24,000 nt of DNA from CBDVBE01 sp964543525. GTDB lineage: Bacteria; Fibrobacterota; Chitinivibrionia; Chitinivibrionales; JANQEN01. The position numbers and the translations under genes are program-made. Positions 1-7,216 of this stretch are shown here, one piece after another. A model generated the notes under the pieces. That model had not been told where the DNA came from. It did not search any database and saw only the letters and a list, made by a program, of their open reading frames with translations. Location of the stretch: the NCBI GenBank assembly GCA_964543525.1, contig CAZIYW010000079.1:1-24000 (forward strand). The letters run 5' to 3'. Positions within the stretch are counted from its first letter, which is position 1. Each line of letters opens with the position of its first letter.

Positions 1-25
1 GAAAACACTATTTTTACTTTTTTTA

Positions 26-55
26 AAAAGGAGTTGACATAGAATGTCTCCTTTT
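26..55. terminator. Terminator-like hairpin at left edge
   Basis: An interrupted hairpin is visible: AAAAGGA (26-32) pairs with TCCTTTT (49-55), and GACAT (36-40) pairs with ATGTC (44-48), with a 3-nt bulge on the left arm. T-rich DNA follows on the plus side and A-rich DNA precedes it, so it could stop transcription in either direction. It probably belongs to a plus-strand gene that ends before the window. Confidence 0.4.
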
Positions 56-161
56 ATTATTAAAGTACCTTTCTATAAATACGTGCAATCTGATAACCGG
101 GTAATGTTCCCACCCGTTACAAGAAGTGAACCATTGATTGTATAGCGGTTGGATAAAGGAA

Positions 162-192
162 AATGCCGTGTGAAAGCATATCACACGGCATT
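162..192 (-). terminator. acs Rho-independent terminator
   Basis: A perfect 12-bp stem, AATGCCGTGTGA (162-173) against TCACACGGCATT (181-192), has a 7-nt loop. Read on the minus strand it is followed by a T-rich run interrupted by CC. It lies 31 bp past the acs stop codon, so it is the likely end of the acs transcript. Confidence 0.75.
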
Positions 193-222
193 GTATTTTC
201 TGCTGAAATGGTGATTATCCTG

Positions 223-2214
223 CTAGTTTTTCTGCCGATCTTCTATCAGTTTGTCAACAACGCTGGGATCTGCAAGTGTTGTTATGTCACCGAGATTGCT
301 TGTATCATTTTCTGCAATTTTTCGCAGAATCCGGCGCATGATTTTACCGGAGCGGGTTTTCGGCAGAGACGGTGCATATTGGATTGCTTCGGGAGTGGCT
401 ATAGGACCAATCTCCTTACGGACATGCTGAATCAACTCTTTTTTCAATTCGTCGGTCGGCTCAGCACCTTCAACCAGAGTCACATAGGCATAGAGTCCCT
501 GTCCTTTTACCTCATGCGGGATAGGAGTAACCGCAGCTTCAGCGACTTTATCGTGGCTTACCAGTGCACTTTCAACTTCTGCAGTACCGATACGATGCCC
601 TGAAACATTTACCACATCATCAATACGGCCCATAAGCCAGTAATCACCATCTTCATCGATACGACATCCGTCACCGGCAAAGTAAATATCGTTATACATG
701 GTGAAATAGGTATCGATAAAGCGGTCATGGTCACCCCACATGGTCCGCATCATACCGGGCCACGGTTTTCTGATGCAGAGTTTACCGCCTTCATTGCGAT
801 CGCATTCGGAACCGTCGTCACGCAGCACCACCGGATCAACACCGAAGAACGGCCGGTTTGCACTACCCGGTTTCAGGGTATGCGCGCCGGGAAGCGGGGT
901 GATCATGAATCCACCGGTTTCAGTCTGCCACCAGGTGTCCACGATAGGACATTTCCCGTGACCGACCTTGGTATGGTACCACATCCACGCTTCGGGATTG
1001 ATCGGTTCGCCGACACTACCGAGAATTCTCAACGAGTCAAGTTTGTATTTGTCAACGTATTCATCACCAAGACGCATAAGTGCACGGATTGCAGTTGGTG
1101 CGGTATAAAACACCGTCACACCGAACTTATCACAGATGTGCCAGAAGCGGCCGGCATCGGGATAGGTCGGTACGCCTTCAAACATCAATGACGTCGAGCC
1201 GTTTGCGAGAGGACCATATACAATGTAACTGTGTCCGGTAACCCAGCCGATATCTGCAGTGCACCAGTATACATCATCATCATGCATATTAAAAACATAT
1301 TTATGGGTGAGTGTTGTATGCATGAGATAGCCGCCTGTGGTATGCACCACACCTTTCGGTTTACCGGTTGAACCGGAGGTATACAGGATAAAAAGCGGAT
1401 CTTCAGCATTCATTACCGCAGGTTCGCACTCTTCCGCCGCCTGGGCCATTTCATCATGGTACCAGTGATCACGACCATCCTGCATCGTACATGCTTCGTC
1501 ACTTATTTTAACGACAACGACATTTTCAATAGTCGGACAGGTTTTCAAAGCTTCATCAGCTATGTCTTTCAGGTGGATATGTTTACCGGCGCGAAACGAG
1601 ATATTTGAGGTTATAAGTAATTTGCAGTCTGAATCGTTCACCCGGCCGGAAATGGCATCGGAGCTGAAACCGCCGAAAATGATTGAATGGATTGCACCGA
1701 TTCTTGCACAGGAAAGCATAACTATGGCAAGTTCAGGAACCATGGGTAGATAGATAGCCACCCGGTCGCCCTTCTGAATACCTTTTGATTTGAGTACATT
1801 TGCAAATTTGCAAACCTCTTTGTAGAGTTCTGCATAGGTATATTTCTTAACGGCATCTTCTTCTTCACCCTGCCAGAGGATAGCTGTTTTTTCAGCAATA
1901 GGAGTACCCATATGACGATCGAGACAGTTAACGGTAATATTCAGTTGACCGTCGGCAAACCAGGTATGCTCGATTTTACGTGCTTTCGTGTCCCAGGTGT
2001 ATTCCAGCGATTTGGTCGGTTCTTTATACCACTGTAACGTTTTTGCCTGTTCAAGCCAGAATGTATCAGGATCGTTAATTGATTGATCCCACATCTTTTG
2101 ATACTGCTCTTCACTGTCAACATAGGCGTTTGAACGGATATTTTCCGGTGGCGGGAATTTACGGGTTTCCTGCATTAATGATTTCATTGCGCCTTCTTTT
2201 ACCTGATCGCTCAT
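223..2214 (-). CDS. acs: Acetyl-CoA synthetase (AMP-forming)
   Basis: A cytoplasmic enzyme that activates acetate with ATP and CoA to acetyl-CoA through an acetyl-AMP intermediate. At 663 residues it is full length for the family. Visible motifs are the adenylate-forming P-loop YTSGSTGKPKG (278-288), WWQTETGG (428-435), the hinge region YFAGDG...GRIDDVVNVSGHR (about 511-541) and the C-terminal PKTRSGKIMRR (618-628). K624 in that last motif is the lysine essential for the adenylation step, and in Acs proteins it is the site of inhibitory acetylation. The start is supported by AAGGAG 6 nt upstream. The gene is monocistronic as far as can be seen, with a terminator directly downstream. The 5-kb-distant gene for a CoA-transferase/GNAT fusion works on the same metabolites. 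Identification is very secure. Confidence 0.97.
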   Translation of the reverse strand: MSDQVKEGAMKSLMQETRKFPPPENIRSNAYVDSEEQYQKMWDQSINDPDTFWLEQAKTLQWYKEPTKSLEYTWDTKARKIEHTWFADGQLNITVNCLDRHMGTPIAEKTAILWQGEEEDAVKKYTYAELYKEVCKFANVLKSKGIQKGDRVAIYLPMVPELAIVMLSCARIGAIHSIIFGGFSSDAISGRVNDSDCKLLITSNISFRAGKHIHLKDIADEALKTCPTIENVVVVKISDEACTMQDGRDHWYHDEMAQAAEECEPAVMNAEDPLFILYTSGSTGKPKGVVHTTGGYLMHTTLTHKYVFNMHDDDVYWCTADIGWVTGHSYIVYGPLANGSTSLMFEGVPTYPDAGRFWHICDKFGVTVFYTAPTAIRALMRLGDEYVDKYKLDSLRILGSVGEPINPEAWMWYHTKVGHGKCPIVDTWWQTETGGFMITPLPGAHTLKPGSANRPFFGVDPVVLRDDGSECDRNEGGKLCIRKPWPGMMRTMWGDHDRFIDTYFTMYNDIYFAGDGCRIDEDGDYWLMGRIDDVVNVSGHRIGTAEVESALVSHDKVAEAAVTPIPHEVKGQGLYAYVTLVEGAEPTDELKKELIQHVRKEIGPIATPEAIQYAPSLPKTRSGKIMRRILRKIAENDTSNLGDITTLADPSVVDKLIEDRQKN

Positions 2215-2244
2215 AATGAACTCCTTGGTTTTACGTTTTATGTA

Positions 2245-2275
2245 ATTATCGCAGTATTTATTAACAAAATGACAA
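2245..2275 (-). promoter_or_regulatory. Possible acs promoter
   Basis: On the minus strand TTGTCA (2270-2275) and GATAAT (2245-2250) are separated by 19 bp, longer than the ideal 17. The position fits, about 30 bp upstream of the start codon, but the region is so AT-rich that chance matches are expected. Other nearby pairs are possible. Confidence 0.25.
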
Positions 2276-2655
2276 TTATTGCACTAAGATTTTAAATAAT
2301 TAGTAATAATTTATGTAAAATGAGTAATAATATATATCAGTGCTGAAATTTTTCACAATATAAAATATTAAACTATGAAAGCATAAAATTATATCTAAGC
2401 AAATACCATGCAATTTTTTTTTCGATAGAGTGATATTTGTTACTGCATAAATAAAAATACCCGTAATATGGTTATTTCGAGCATTTTAAGACGGGTTTCA
2501 ATATGTCCGTTGCCATCATTCAATATTTGGCAAAGTAGAGTAGTATTCTTACTTTTACGAAAAGTATTTGCATAATAATGTAAATATTGATAAACAAATC
2601 CATATTGAAAGTAGCGTAGTAACCCAGTTCGTACTTTTCTGCGTATAGATTAGAG

Positions 2656-2670
2656 CGTTCCCCAAAAATA
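2656..2670 (+). repeat. CGTTCCCCA motif, copy C
   Basis: CGTTCCCCA (2656-2664) is followed by AAAATA. It matches the motif at 2891-2899, where the next bases are GAAATA. It lies 235 bp upstream of that copy in the same orientation and is not followed by the TTGCTT -35 sequence found in the other two copies. It may be an extra binding site or a decayed copy. Confidence 0.45.
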
Positions 2671-2886
2671 TAAATTATAAGTAATTATTATATAACCAGG
2701 TATATCGGTATATATAATTGCTACTGAATAAAAATCTCCTTATTATGATTCCTGTTTTAAAAATTATATCAATATAGAAAAACATAATATATTGTGATAT
2801 ATTAAAATAAAGGTAATAATTTCGACTGAACAGAAAGTTGTATTTTATGATTTAATCAGTAGTGATATGTTGATTGATGATATTGC

Positions 2887-2945
2887 CTATCGTTCCCCAG
2901 AAATAACATAAATATCTTGCTTTTTACCAAAGAAGATAGTATAAT
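2887..2945 (+). promoter_or_regulatory. Promoter of TIGR02147 gene with upstream motif (copy A)
   Basis: TTGCTT (2917-2922) and a perfect TATAAT (2940-2945) are 17 bp apart, a good sigma-70-type promoter 43 bp before the start codon at 2989. The -35 lies within AAATATCTTGCTTTT (2910-2924). Just upstream is CTATCGTTCCCCA (2887-2899). Both blocks recur in the same order on the minus strand at 7036-7092, upstream of the tail-fibre-like gene. The upstream block is therefore a candidate operator or activator site. Confidence 0.6.
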
Positions 2946-2988
2946 TAATACATTAGTCCAATCAGGTTCCTAAAGAAAAAATTTCCTT

Positions 2989-3846
2989 ATGCCGAATATC
3001 TTCAACTACACCAGCTACCGTGAATTCATCTGCGATTACTACCTGGAGAGCAAGAAACGCGATCGCCAGTTTTCCTACCAGAAGTTCGCCGATATTGCAG
3101 GGTTTCGGACAAAATCGTTTATTTACAAGGTTATCAATGGTGAAAAGGCGCTGGCAAATTCAAGCACCCTGAAACTCGCTAGGGCCATGGGGCTTAAGAA
3201 AAAAGAGCTGCACTATTTTATTGCAATGGTCAATTTTAACAATGCTGAAAGTATCGAAGAGAAAGAGTTTTATTTCCATAGTCTGCAGTCTTTCAGCAAG
3301 AATCATAAATCGAGTGTCATGCGGGACGATCAGTTTGCCTATTTCAACAACTGGTATACTGCCGTCATAAGGGAACTGGTTGTTGCACTCGACTGGAAAG
3401 ACGACTACCGGCAGCTTGCCAAAGCGTGCGACCCTTCCATTACTCCGTCACAGGCGAAAAAATCGGTACAACTCCTTCTGAGGCTGGGGTTGCTGAAAAA
3501 GTTATCAAAGGGCAAATATATCCAGGTCGACAAGGCGATAACCGCCGGCGATCAGGTGCTCGGCCTTGCCGTTAAAAAATTTCAGCAGCAGACAATCGAA
3601 CTGGCCGCCCAATCTCTTGAGCGTCATGAAAAGAAGAATCGTGATCTCTCCACTCTTACGGTGGGAATCTCCGGGAAGGGATTTGAACGTATCAAAAAGG
3701 AGATGAAAGCGTTCCGGGAAAAGCTGGTTGATATCGTGCATTATGACGAACTGGTGGACCGGGTGTATCATATTAACTTGCAGTGTTTTCCTGTATCAGT
3801 ACTGCCGAAGGAAAAAAGAACAGTGGAAAATGAGGATACTAATTAG
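2989..3846 (+). CDS. TIGR02147 family protein (HTH + DUF4423-like)
   Basis: A 285-residue soluble protein matching the TIGR02147 family, which is expanded as paralogues in Fibrobacterota and has no established function. The N-terminal ~90 residues resemble an HTH-type DNA-binding domain: Y-REF--DYY, then SYQKFADIAGFRTKSFIYKV and the A-S-TLKLARAMGL stretch. The rest has the DUF4423 pattern: YFNNWYTAVIRELV near residue 120, -PSITPSQAKKSVQLLLRLGLL near 160, and a C-terminal VYHINLQCFPVS. A DNA-binding regulator is the usual inference and remains untested. No good Shine-Dalgarno is visible before this ATG, but it lies 43 bp after a strong promoter. It precedes a cysteine-rich ORF and a Kelch lipoprotein in the same direction, so it may control or respond to that surface protein. 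Confidence 0.88.
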   Translation: MPNIFNYTSYREFICDYYLESKKRDRQFSYQKFADIAGFRTKSFIYKVINGEKALANSSTLKLARAMGLKKKELHYFIAMVNFNNAESIEEKEFYFHSLQSFSKNHKSSVMRDDQFAYFNNWYTAVIRELVVALDWKDDYRQLAKACDPSITPSQAKKSVQLLLRLGLLKKLSKGKYIQVDKAITAGDQVLGLAVKKFQQQTIELAAQSLERHEKKNRDLSTLTVGISGKGFERIKKEMKAFREKLVDIVHYDELVDRVYHINLQCFPVSVLPKEKRTVENEDTN

Positions 3847-3958
3847 ATAACTATAATGGCAATATAGAAATAACCCTTTTCGGGAGAGTCATGTCGTATA
3901 TGTATTCAATAAGCTGAACGGAACTGTTATTCTTGTTCAATAGGTAAGGGAGGTTGCA

Positions 3959-4135
3959 ATGGTATGCATATACAATGATTGTGGATATAGACGGAAATGT
4001 AATATTCGGGATACGGCAGAGTACTGTATTATTTTTAGAAAGTATTGTTATTTGCTGGGTATTAAAATTGAAAGTGGGCCGGATATTCATAAAAGAGAAG
4101 AAGTCGTTGCTTCTCAGGGCCAAAATAATAAATAA
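3959..4135 (+). CDS. Small cysteine-rich protein (hypothetical)
   Basis: A 58-residue ORF starting MVCIYNDCGYRRKCNI and ending QGQNNK. Its ATG follows a strong Shine-Dalgarno, AAGGGAGG (3946-3953), by 5 nt, which is much better than any site for the overlapping TTG-start frame at 3954. Cysteines fall at residues 3, 8, 14, 23 and 30 in a C-x4-C-x5-C-x8-C-x6-C pattern, with RDTAEYC between the third and fourth. This suggests a small metal- or Fe-S-binding or disulfide-stabilised domain. No signal peptide or membrane segment is seen. It lies 112 bp after the TIGR02147 gene and 141 bp before the Kelch lipoprotein. The family is not recognised. Ribosome site and cysteine spacing argue that it is real, but the evidence is limited. 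Confidence 0.5.
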   Translation: MVCIYNDCGYRRKCNIRDTAEYCIIFRKYCYLLGIKIESGPDIHKREEVVASQGQNNK

Positions 4136-4167
4136 AATTGGTGATGAAAGTAAAAAAAAGAGTTTGT

Positions 4168-4210
4168 AATATAAATATATTTATATAAAATATTTATAAA
4201 TATAAATATG
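4168..4210. other. AT-only palindromic tract
   Basis: A nearly pure A/T stretch contains the perfect palindrome TATAAATATATTTATA (4170-4185) and a second imperfect one around AAATATTTATAAATATAAAT. It sits just upstream of the Kelch lipoprotein gene. It could be an easily melted promoter or leader segment or a protein-binding dyad. No clear -35/-10 pair can be singled out. Confidence 0.35.
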
Positions 4211-4276
4211 GATAATGGATTTGATGATGCTATACTACATTTTATACCACATATTGTACCACGGAGAACTTTTGCC

Positions 4277-6088
4277 ATGCAGGTGAATAATACACTCCGG
4301 ATAATCGGCTGTTTTGCCTTGGGTATATTCCTGGTGCTTGTTCTGACCTGCAGCTATGACACAACTGTTGCCGGCGGAAGCACTGAAACAACCAATTCTA
4401 AAATATTGGGCATTGTTTATAATCCTCAAGGGTCACCGGCTATACAGGCTATGGTGAAAATTGCCGATGTTGCTTATAATCCAGGACCGAGCAGAGAAAG
4501 AGAAATACTGACAATTGATTCGGTACGCACCGATAAAAACGGAATTTTCAGAATCGATTCTTTACCTTCCGGCTTTTATACCTTTTTTATTGAAGGAGAC
4601 AGCGGATATGCCTATCAGGATTCTATCTTTATATCTTCTGATGCTACTGTACAGGAAATTTCCGACACGTTACAGGCCCCGGGATCAATACGGGGAATGG
4701 TAAAGCTGCAGCAGGGACATAATCCACAGTCGATATTTATTATAGTCTTTGGAACCCCGCTCTGGACCATGCCTGACGATACGCTCGGCAATTTTATTCT
4801 TTTAAATATGGCTGAAGGCAGATATCGCGTACGGTTCCTGACAACTATCGATGATTACAATCCTCTTGATACGGTACTGACGATAACGTCCGGGGTGAAT
4901 ACGGTGCTCTACGATACACTTTATTTACCGTTTATCGGCATTCCGACACCCACCGGATTATCATGCACCTACGATACAGTTAGCCGGACCGTTACTCTGA
5001 AGTGGAATCAGGCTGATACCACTCTTGTTAAAAGATTTGCCGTATATCGAAGACATTCTGATTCTGATTATGTAAAGATTGCTGTTACTGACGGTAAACA
5101 AACATCGTTCATTGATTTCCTGAGCGGCGGCCCGCCTTTTGACGGCACATACCATTATACCATCTCTGCGCTGGATAAAAGTGGTAATGAGGGGAAAAAA
5201 TGTGCAGAAAAAATGGTCTCCGTTATCGGCAAGTGCAAAGGGTGGTCGGTGAAATCTTCCATTGAACCGGTACGGGAGCTTCTTTCAGGGGTTATAGATT
5301 CTGTATTGTATTGCTTTTGTGGCGTTAATGCTAATGGAGCAAGCGATCGGGTCCTGAAATACGATGCGGATAATGATGTATGGAGTGTGTGTGCCCCGAT
5401 ACCTGAACCACGTATGGGAGCCTCAGGATGTGCCTGGAAAAATAAATATTATTATTTCAGCGGTGAAGCATCTACCTGGATGTTGTCCAATTATGAATAT
5501 AATACTTTAAAAAATGAATGGAAAATAAAGTCCAATGAGTGCTTAATGGGAAAAGAAGTTTCCGTTGCGTGTTTAAACAATGTTTTGATAGCTGTTGGTG
5601 GGATATTCTGGGCATGTGGTATAAGTGATTCAGTTTCTCAATATGATCCTGTAACGGATAGATGGACAGCCCGCTCGTCCATGAATAAAGCCCGCACTAA
5701 ACTGTGTGTCTGTAATATAAATAATACATTGTATGCCATTGGCGGTGATGATGGGTCCACTGTCCTCAATATTATTGAAGAATATAATCCCACTACAGAT
5801 ATCTGGACGGTAAAGACCTCAATACCTGTAGCGGTAAGCGCATCGGCATGTTGTGCATATAACGGAAAAATTTATGTCTTTGGCGGTTTTGATGGACAGA
5901 ATGTTATGAACTCTGTGGTGATGTACGATCCGGAGTTGAACACATGGGTTGAAAAGTCGCCGATGCCTACGGCCCGCATGGATCTGACCGCAGCTACAGT
6001 GAGCGGGAAGATCTATGTAATCGGTGGATTCAACGGTCATTCAATAGTTGGCGCTGTTGAGGAATATGATCCGCGGTTGGATCCGTAA
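4277..6088 (+). CDS. Kelch-repeat lipoprotein with carboxypeptidase-regulatory-like and FN3-like domains
   Basis: A 603-residue exported surface protein. The frame is open from an ATG at 4208, but I prefer 4277: it has GGAGA about 10 nt upstream and starts directly with a signal sequence (MQVNNTLRIIGCFALGIF...) ending in a lipobox-like VLTC, with Cys25 as the possible lipidation site. T at -1 is atypical. A carboxypeptidase-regulatory-like beta sandwich follows (about 35-130, with D-NGIFRIDSLPSGFYTFFIEG), then an FN3-like domain (about 221-315). After that come five to six Kelch repeats (about 320-600) with recurrent GG-D/F and YDP--D-W signatures such as YAIGGDDGST, YVFGGFDGQN and YVIGGFNGHS. 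Kelch repeats form a beta-propeller that usually binds proteins or sugars. No catalytic residues are evident. A terminator hairpin lies 18 bp downstream. Confidence 0.85.
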   Translation: MQVNNTLRIIGCFALGIFLVLVLTCSYDTTVAGGSTETTNSKILGIVYNPQGSPAIQAMVKIADVAYNPGPSREREILTIDSVRTDKNGIFRIDSLPSGFYTFFIEGDSGYAYQDSIFISSDATVQEISDTLQAPGSIRGMVKLQQGHNPQSIFIIVFGTPLWTMPDDTLGNFILLNMAEGRYRVRFLTTIDDYNPLDTVLTITSGVNTVLYDTLYLPFIGIPTPTGLSCTYDTVSRTVTLKWNQADTTLVKRFAVYRRHSDSDYVKIAVTDGKQTSFIDFLSGGPPFDGTYHYTISALDKSGNEGKKCAEKMVSVIGKCKGWSVKSSIEPVRELLSGVIDSVLYCFCGVNANGASDRVLKYDADNDVWSVCAPIPEPRMGASGCAWKNKYYYFSGEASTWMLSNYEYNTLKNEWKIKSNECLMGKEVSVACLNNVLIAVGGIFWACGISDSVSQYDPVTDRWTARSSMNKARTKLCVCNINNTLYAIGGDDGSTVLNIIEEYNPTTDIWTVKTSIPVAVSASACCAYNGKIYVFGGFDGQNVMNSVVMYDPELNTWVEKSPMPTARMDLTAATVSGKIYVIGGFNGHSIVGAVEEYDPRLDP

Positions 6089-6105
6089 TGCTGTTGTATA
6101 TAAGC

Positions 6106-6137
6106 AAGGGGGAACCAGCTTAAGAAGCTCCCCCTTT
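6106..6137. terminator. Bidirectional terminator between convergent genes
   Basis: AAGGGGG (6106-6112) pairs with CCCCCTT (6130-6136), and AGCTT (6117-6121) pairs with AAGCT (6125-6129) around a 3-nt loop. A 4-nt bulge (6113-6116) interrupts the left arm. It lies between the Kelch gene and the convergent coiled-coil gene. The T-tract is short on the plus strand (TTT then AAA), so efficiency is uncertain. Confidence 0.6.
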
Positions 6138-6158
6138 AAATAATCCTGTTCTCTCAGT

Positions 6159-6857
6159 CTATTTTGCGCTCTTCAGTTTCTGTACTTCCTTTTCAAGGGT
6201 TTCCACACGCTCGATAAGCTGTTTTATCGCCCGTAAATTCAGTTGCACGGAGCCGCTGAGCGAACGGCAGGCTACGGTTTCCGTTCTCTGGGTATATCTC
6301 TTTTTTGTATTTTTTCCGGGAGCAAAATCGCGTGGCATCTTTTTGTTCTTTGTTTTATCGTACCACCTTTTCTGCTTGATTTTCAGTTTGACCCCGTCGG
6401 GCAGGCTGTCGTGATCAACATCTGCCCACCCGTTAACGGGTTTTCCCTTTGCCTTGATTTTTTTTATCAGTTTCACGGCATCACCTTCAAATATTGAAGA
6501 GTACTCTGCATAATCATCTGCTCGTACCAAGCCGTTAACATCCAGCGCTGTATATGAAGCTGGACTCGTATCTTTAATACCTACATTACCATTGCTGTCT
6601 ATGACCAGTCTCCATCCGCCATTGTTATATATACCGACAAAATTTTCACTGTCCGTACCCCGTCCCATAAAGGTTTCGTTACTGGTGGGTGTGTTGGCGT
6701 CGGTGAGCCAGAATCCTCCACCGGATGATGATGCTCCCCGGACCCTGCTCCTGCCGACAACTTCAAGAGGGTATCCCGGATCCAGACCAACACCTATTTT
6801 CCCGCTCGTTTTGACATTTCCCGGATTACTCGCCCCTGTTCCAATCCAGCTTGCCAT
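6159..6857 (-). CDS. Tail-fibre/S74-like coiled-coil protein
   Basis: A 232-residue protein without a signal peptide or membrane segment. Residues 1-110 show the repeating beta pattern of tail-spike and tail-fibre shafts: GKIGVGLDPGYPLEVVG (19-35), GGWRLVIDSNGNVGI (80-94) and YTALDVNGLVRADDYAEY (102-119). A basic stretch follows, then a C-terminal heptad coiled coil (about 205-231, NLRAIKQLIERVETLEKEVQKL). This layout resembles proteins ending in an intramolecular chaperone or autoprotease (Peptidase_S74 or Peptidase_G2 type), but the diagnostic catalytic residues cannot be assigned by eye. The start has an excellent AAGGAGG 5 nt upstream. No phage genes adjoin it. The upstream minus-strand promoter region shares motifs with that of the TIGR02147 gene, so the two may belong to one regulon. 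Confidence 0.6.
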   Translation of the reverse strand: MASWIGTGASNPGNVKTSGKIGVGLDPGYPLEVVGRSRVRGASSSGGGFWLTDANTPTSNETFMGRGTDSENFVGIYNNGGWRLVIDSNGNVGIKDTSPASYTALDVNGLVRADDYAEYSSIFEGDAVKLIKKIKAKGKPVNGWADVDHDSLPDGVKLKIKQKRWYDKTKNKKMPRDFAPGKNTKKRYTQRTETVACRSLSGSVQLNLRAIKQLIERVETLEKEVQKLKSAK

Positions 6858-7014
6858 AAAGGACCTCCTTATAGTGATAGATGGAATTGTTAATTTAGAA
6901 AATTGGCGGTAACGTTTCCCGTCAATCTTCGTTTAGCGTATCGTTTCCCGATTTTTTTTTCGTGCGTATGTGTAGTGTTACTCAGAAATAATAATCCATT
7001 ATGGCGTTATATTA

Positions 7015-7092
7015 ACTTTATAGCTATTACAGGGGAAAAGCAAGATATTTCTGTTTTTTTATTTAGTATCGTTCTCCATTGGGGAACGATAG
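7015..7092 (-). promoter_or_regulatory. Promoter region of the tail-fibre-like gene with shared motif (copy B)
   Basis: Read on the minus strand, CTATCGTTCCCCA (7092-7080) is followed by AAATATCTTGCTTTT (7050-7036), exactly the two blocks of the promoter at 2887-2924. TTGCTT as -35 is followed by TAAAGT at 17 bp or TATAAA at 15 bp, placing the -10 around 7015-7022, about 160 bp before the start codon at 6857. Unlike copy A, the upstream block here is the second arm of a hairpin. Confidence 0.45.
7067..7091. repeat. Inverted repeat around CGTTCCCC motif
   Basis: TATCGTTCTCC (7067-7077) pairs with GGGGAACGATA (7081-7091) over 11 bp with one G-U wobble and a 3-nt loop. A second, slightly diverged copy of the CGTTCCCC motif therefore faces the first. 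It may be a symmetrical binding site for a dimeric regulator. It is not followed by a T-tract on either strand, so a terminator is less likely. Confidence 0.55.
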
Positions 7093-7188
7093 TTCACTGA
7101 AACAGTGGCGATTGTCGGGAATATGGTAAATGAACGCCTCCTGCGCACATATTATTTTTACCGGGAGCGTAAAGTGACCGGGGAGAGG

Positions 7189-7216
7189 TTGACGGTATCT
7201 CCTTTTATTATATTAC
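7189..7216 (+). promoter_or_regulatory. Possible promoter of CoA-transferase/GNAT gene
   Basis: TTGACG (7189-7194) and TATTAC (7211-7216) are 16 bp apart, about 80 bp before the start codon. The -35 is good and the -10 weak. The -10 lies in the left arm of an imperfect inverted repeat: TCTCCTTT (7198-7205) against AAAGGAGA (7237-7244), with CCG/CGG at the tip. A bound regulator could therefore compete with RNA polymerase. Confidence 0.4.

Larger units (their letters stand above)
2215..2988. other. AT-rich intergenic region with inverted repeats
   Basis: No convincing ORF is present in these 774 bp between divergent genes. Visible structure includes ACCCGT (2459-2464) against ACGGGT (2491-2496), TTTCAATATG (2496-2505) against CATATTGAAA (2601-2610), TTGCCA (2510-2515) against TGGCAA (2528-2533), and a small ACTTTT-acg-AAAAGT hairpin (2551-2565). 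Two copies of CGTTCCCCA followed by a/g-AAATA occur at 2656 and 2891. The nested repeats could be the remains of a small non-coding element, but no clear termini are seen. Confidence 0.5.

Noticed and set aside
163..1191. Plus-strand ORFs of 146 and 154 codons opposite acs
   Set aside because: They lie entirely within the acs coding region, have no ribosome site and show composition expected from the complementary strand of a conserved gene.
3954..4169. 71-codon ORF with a TTG start between the TIGR02147 and Kelch genes
   Set aside because: The overlapping ATG frame at 3959 has the ribosome site at ideal spacing and an ordered cysteine pattern, whereas this frame has neither.
4208..4276. Upstream ATG extending the Kelch lipoprotein by 23 residues
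   Set aside because: It would put a polar segment before a clear signal sequence, and its upstream DNA is pure A/T without a ribosome site.
2887..7092. Block bounded by inverted motifs as an insertion sequence or transposon
   Set aside because: No transposase or integrase is encoded, no target duplication was found, and both repeats fit as promoters of outward-to-inward genes. Kept only as an alternative in the findings.
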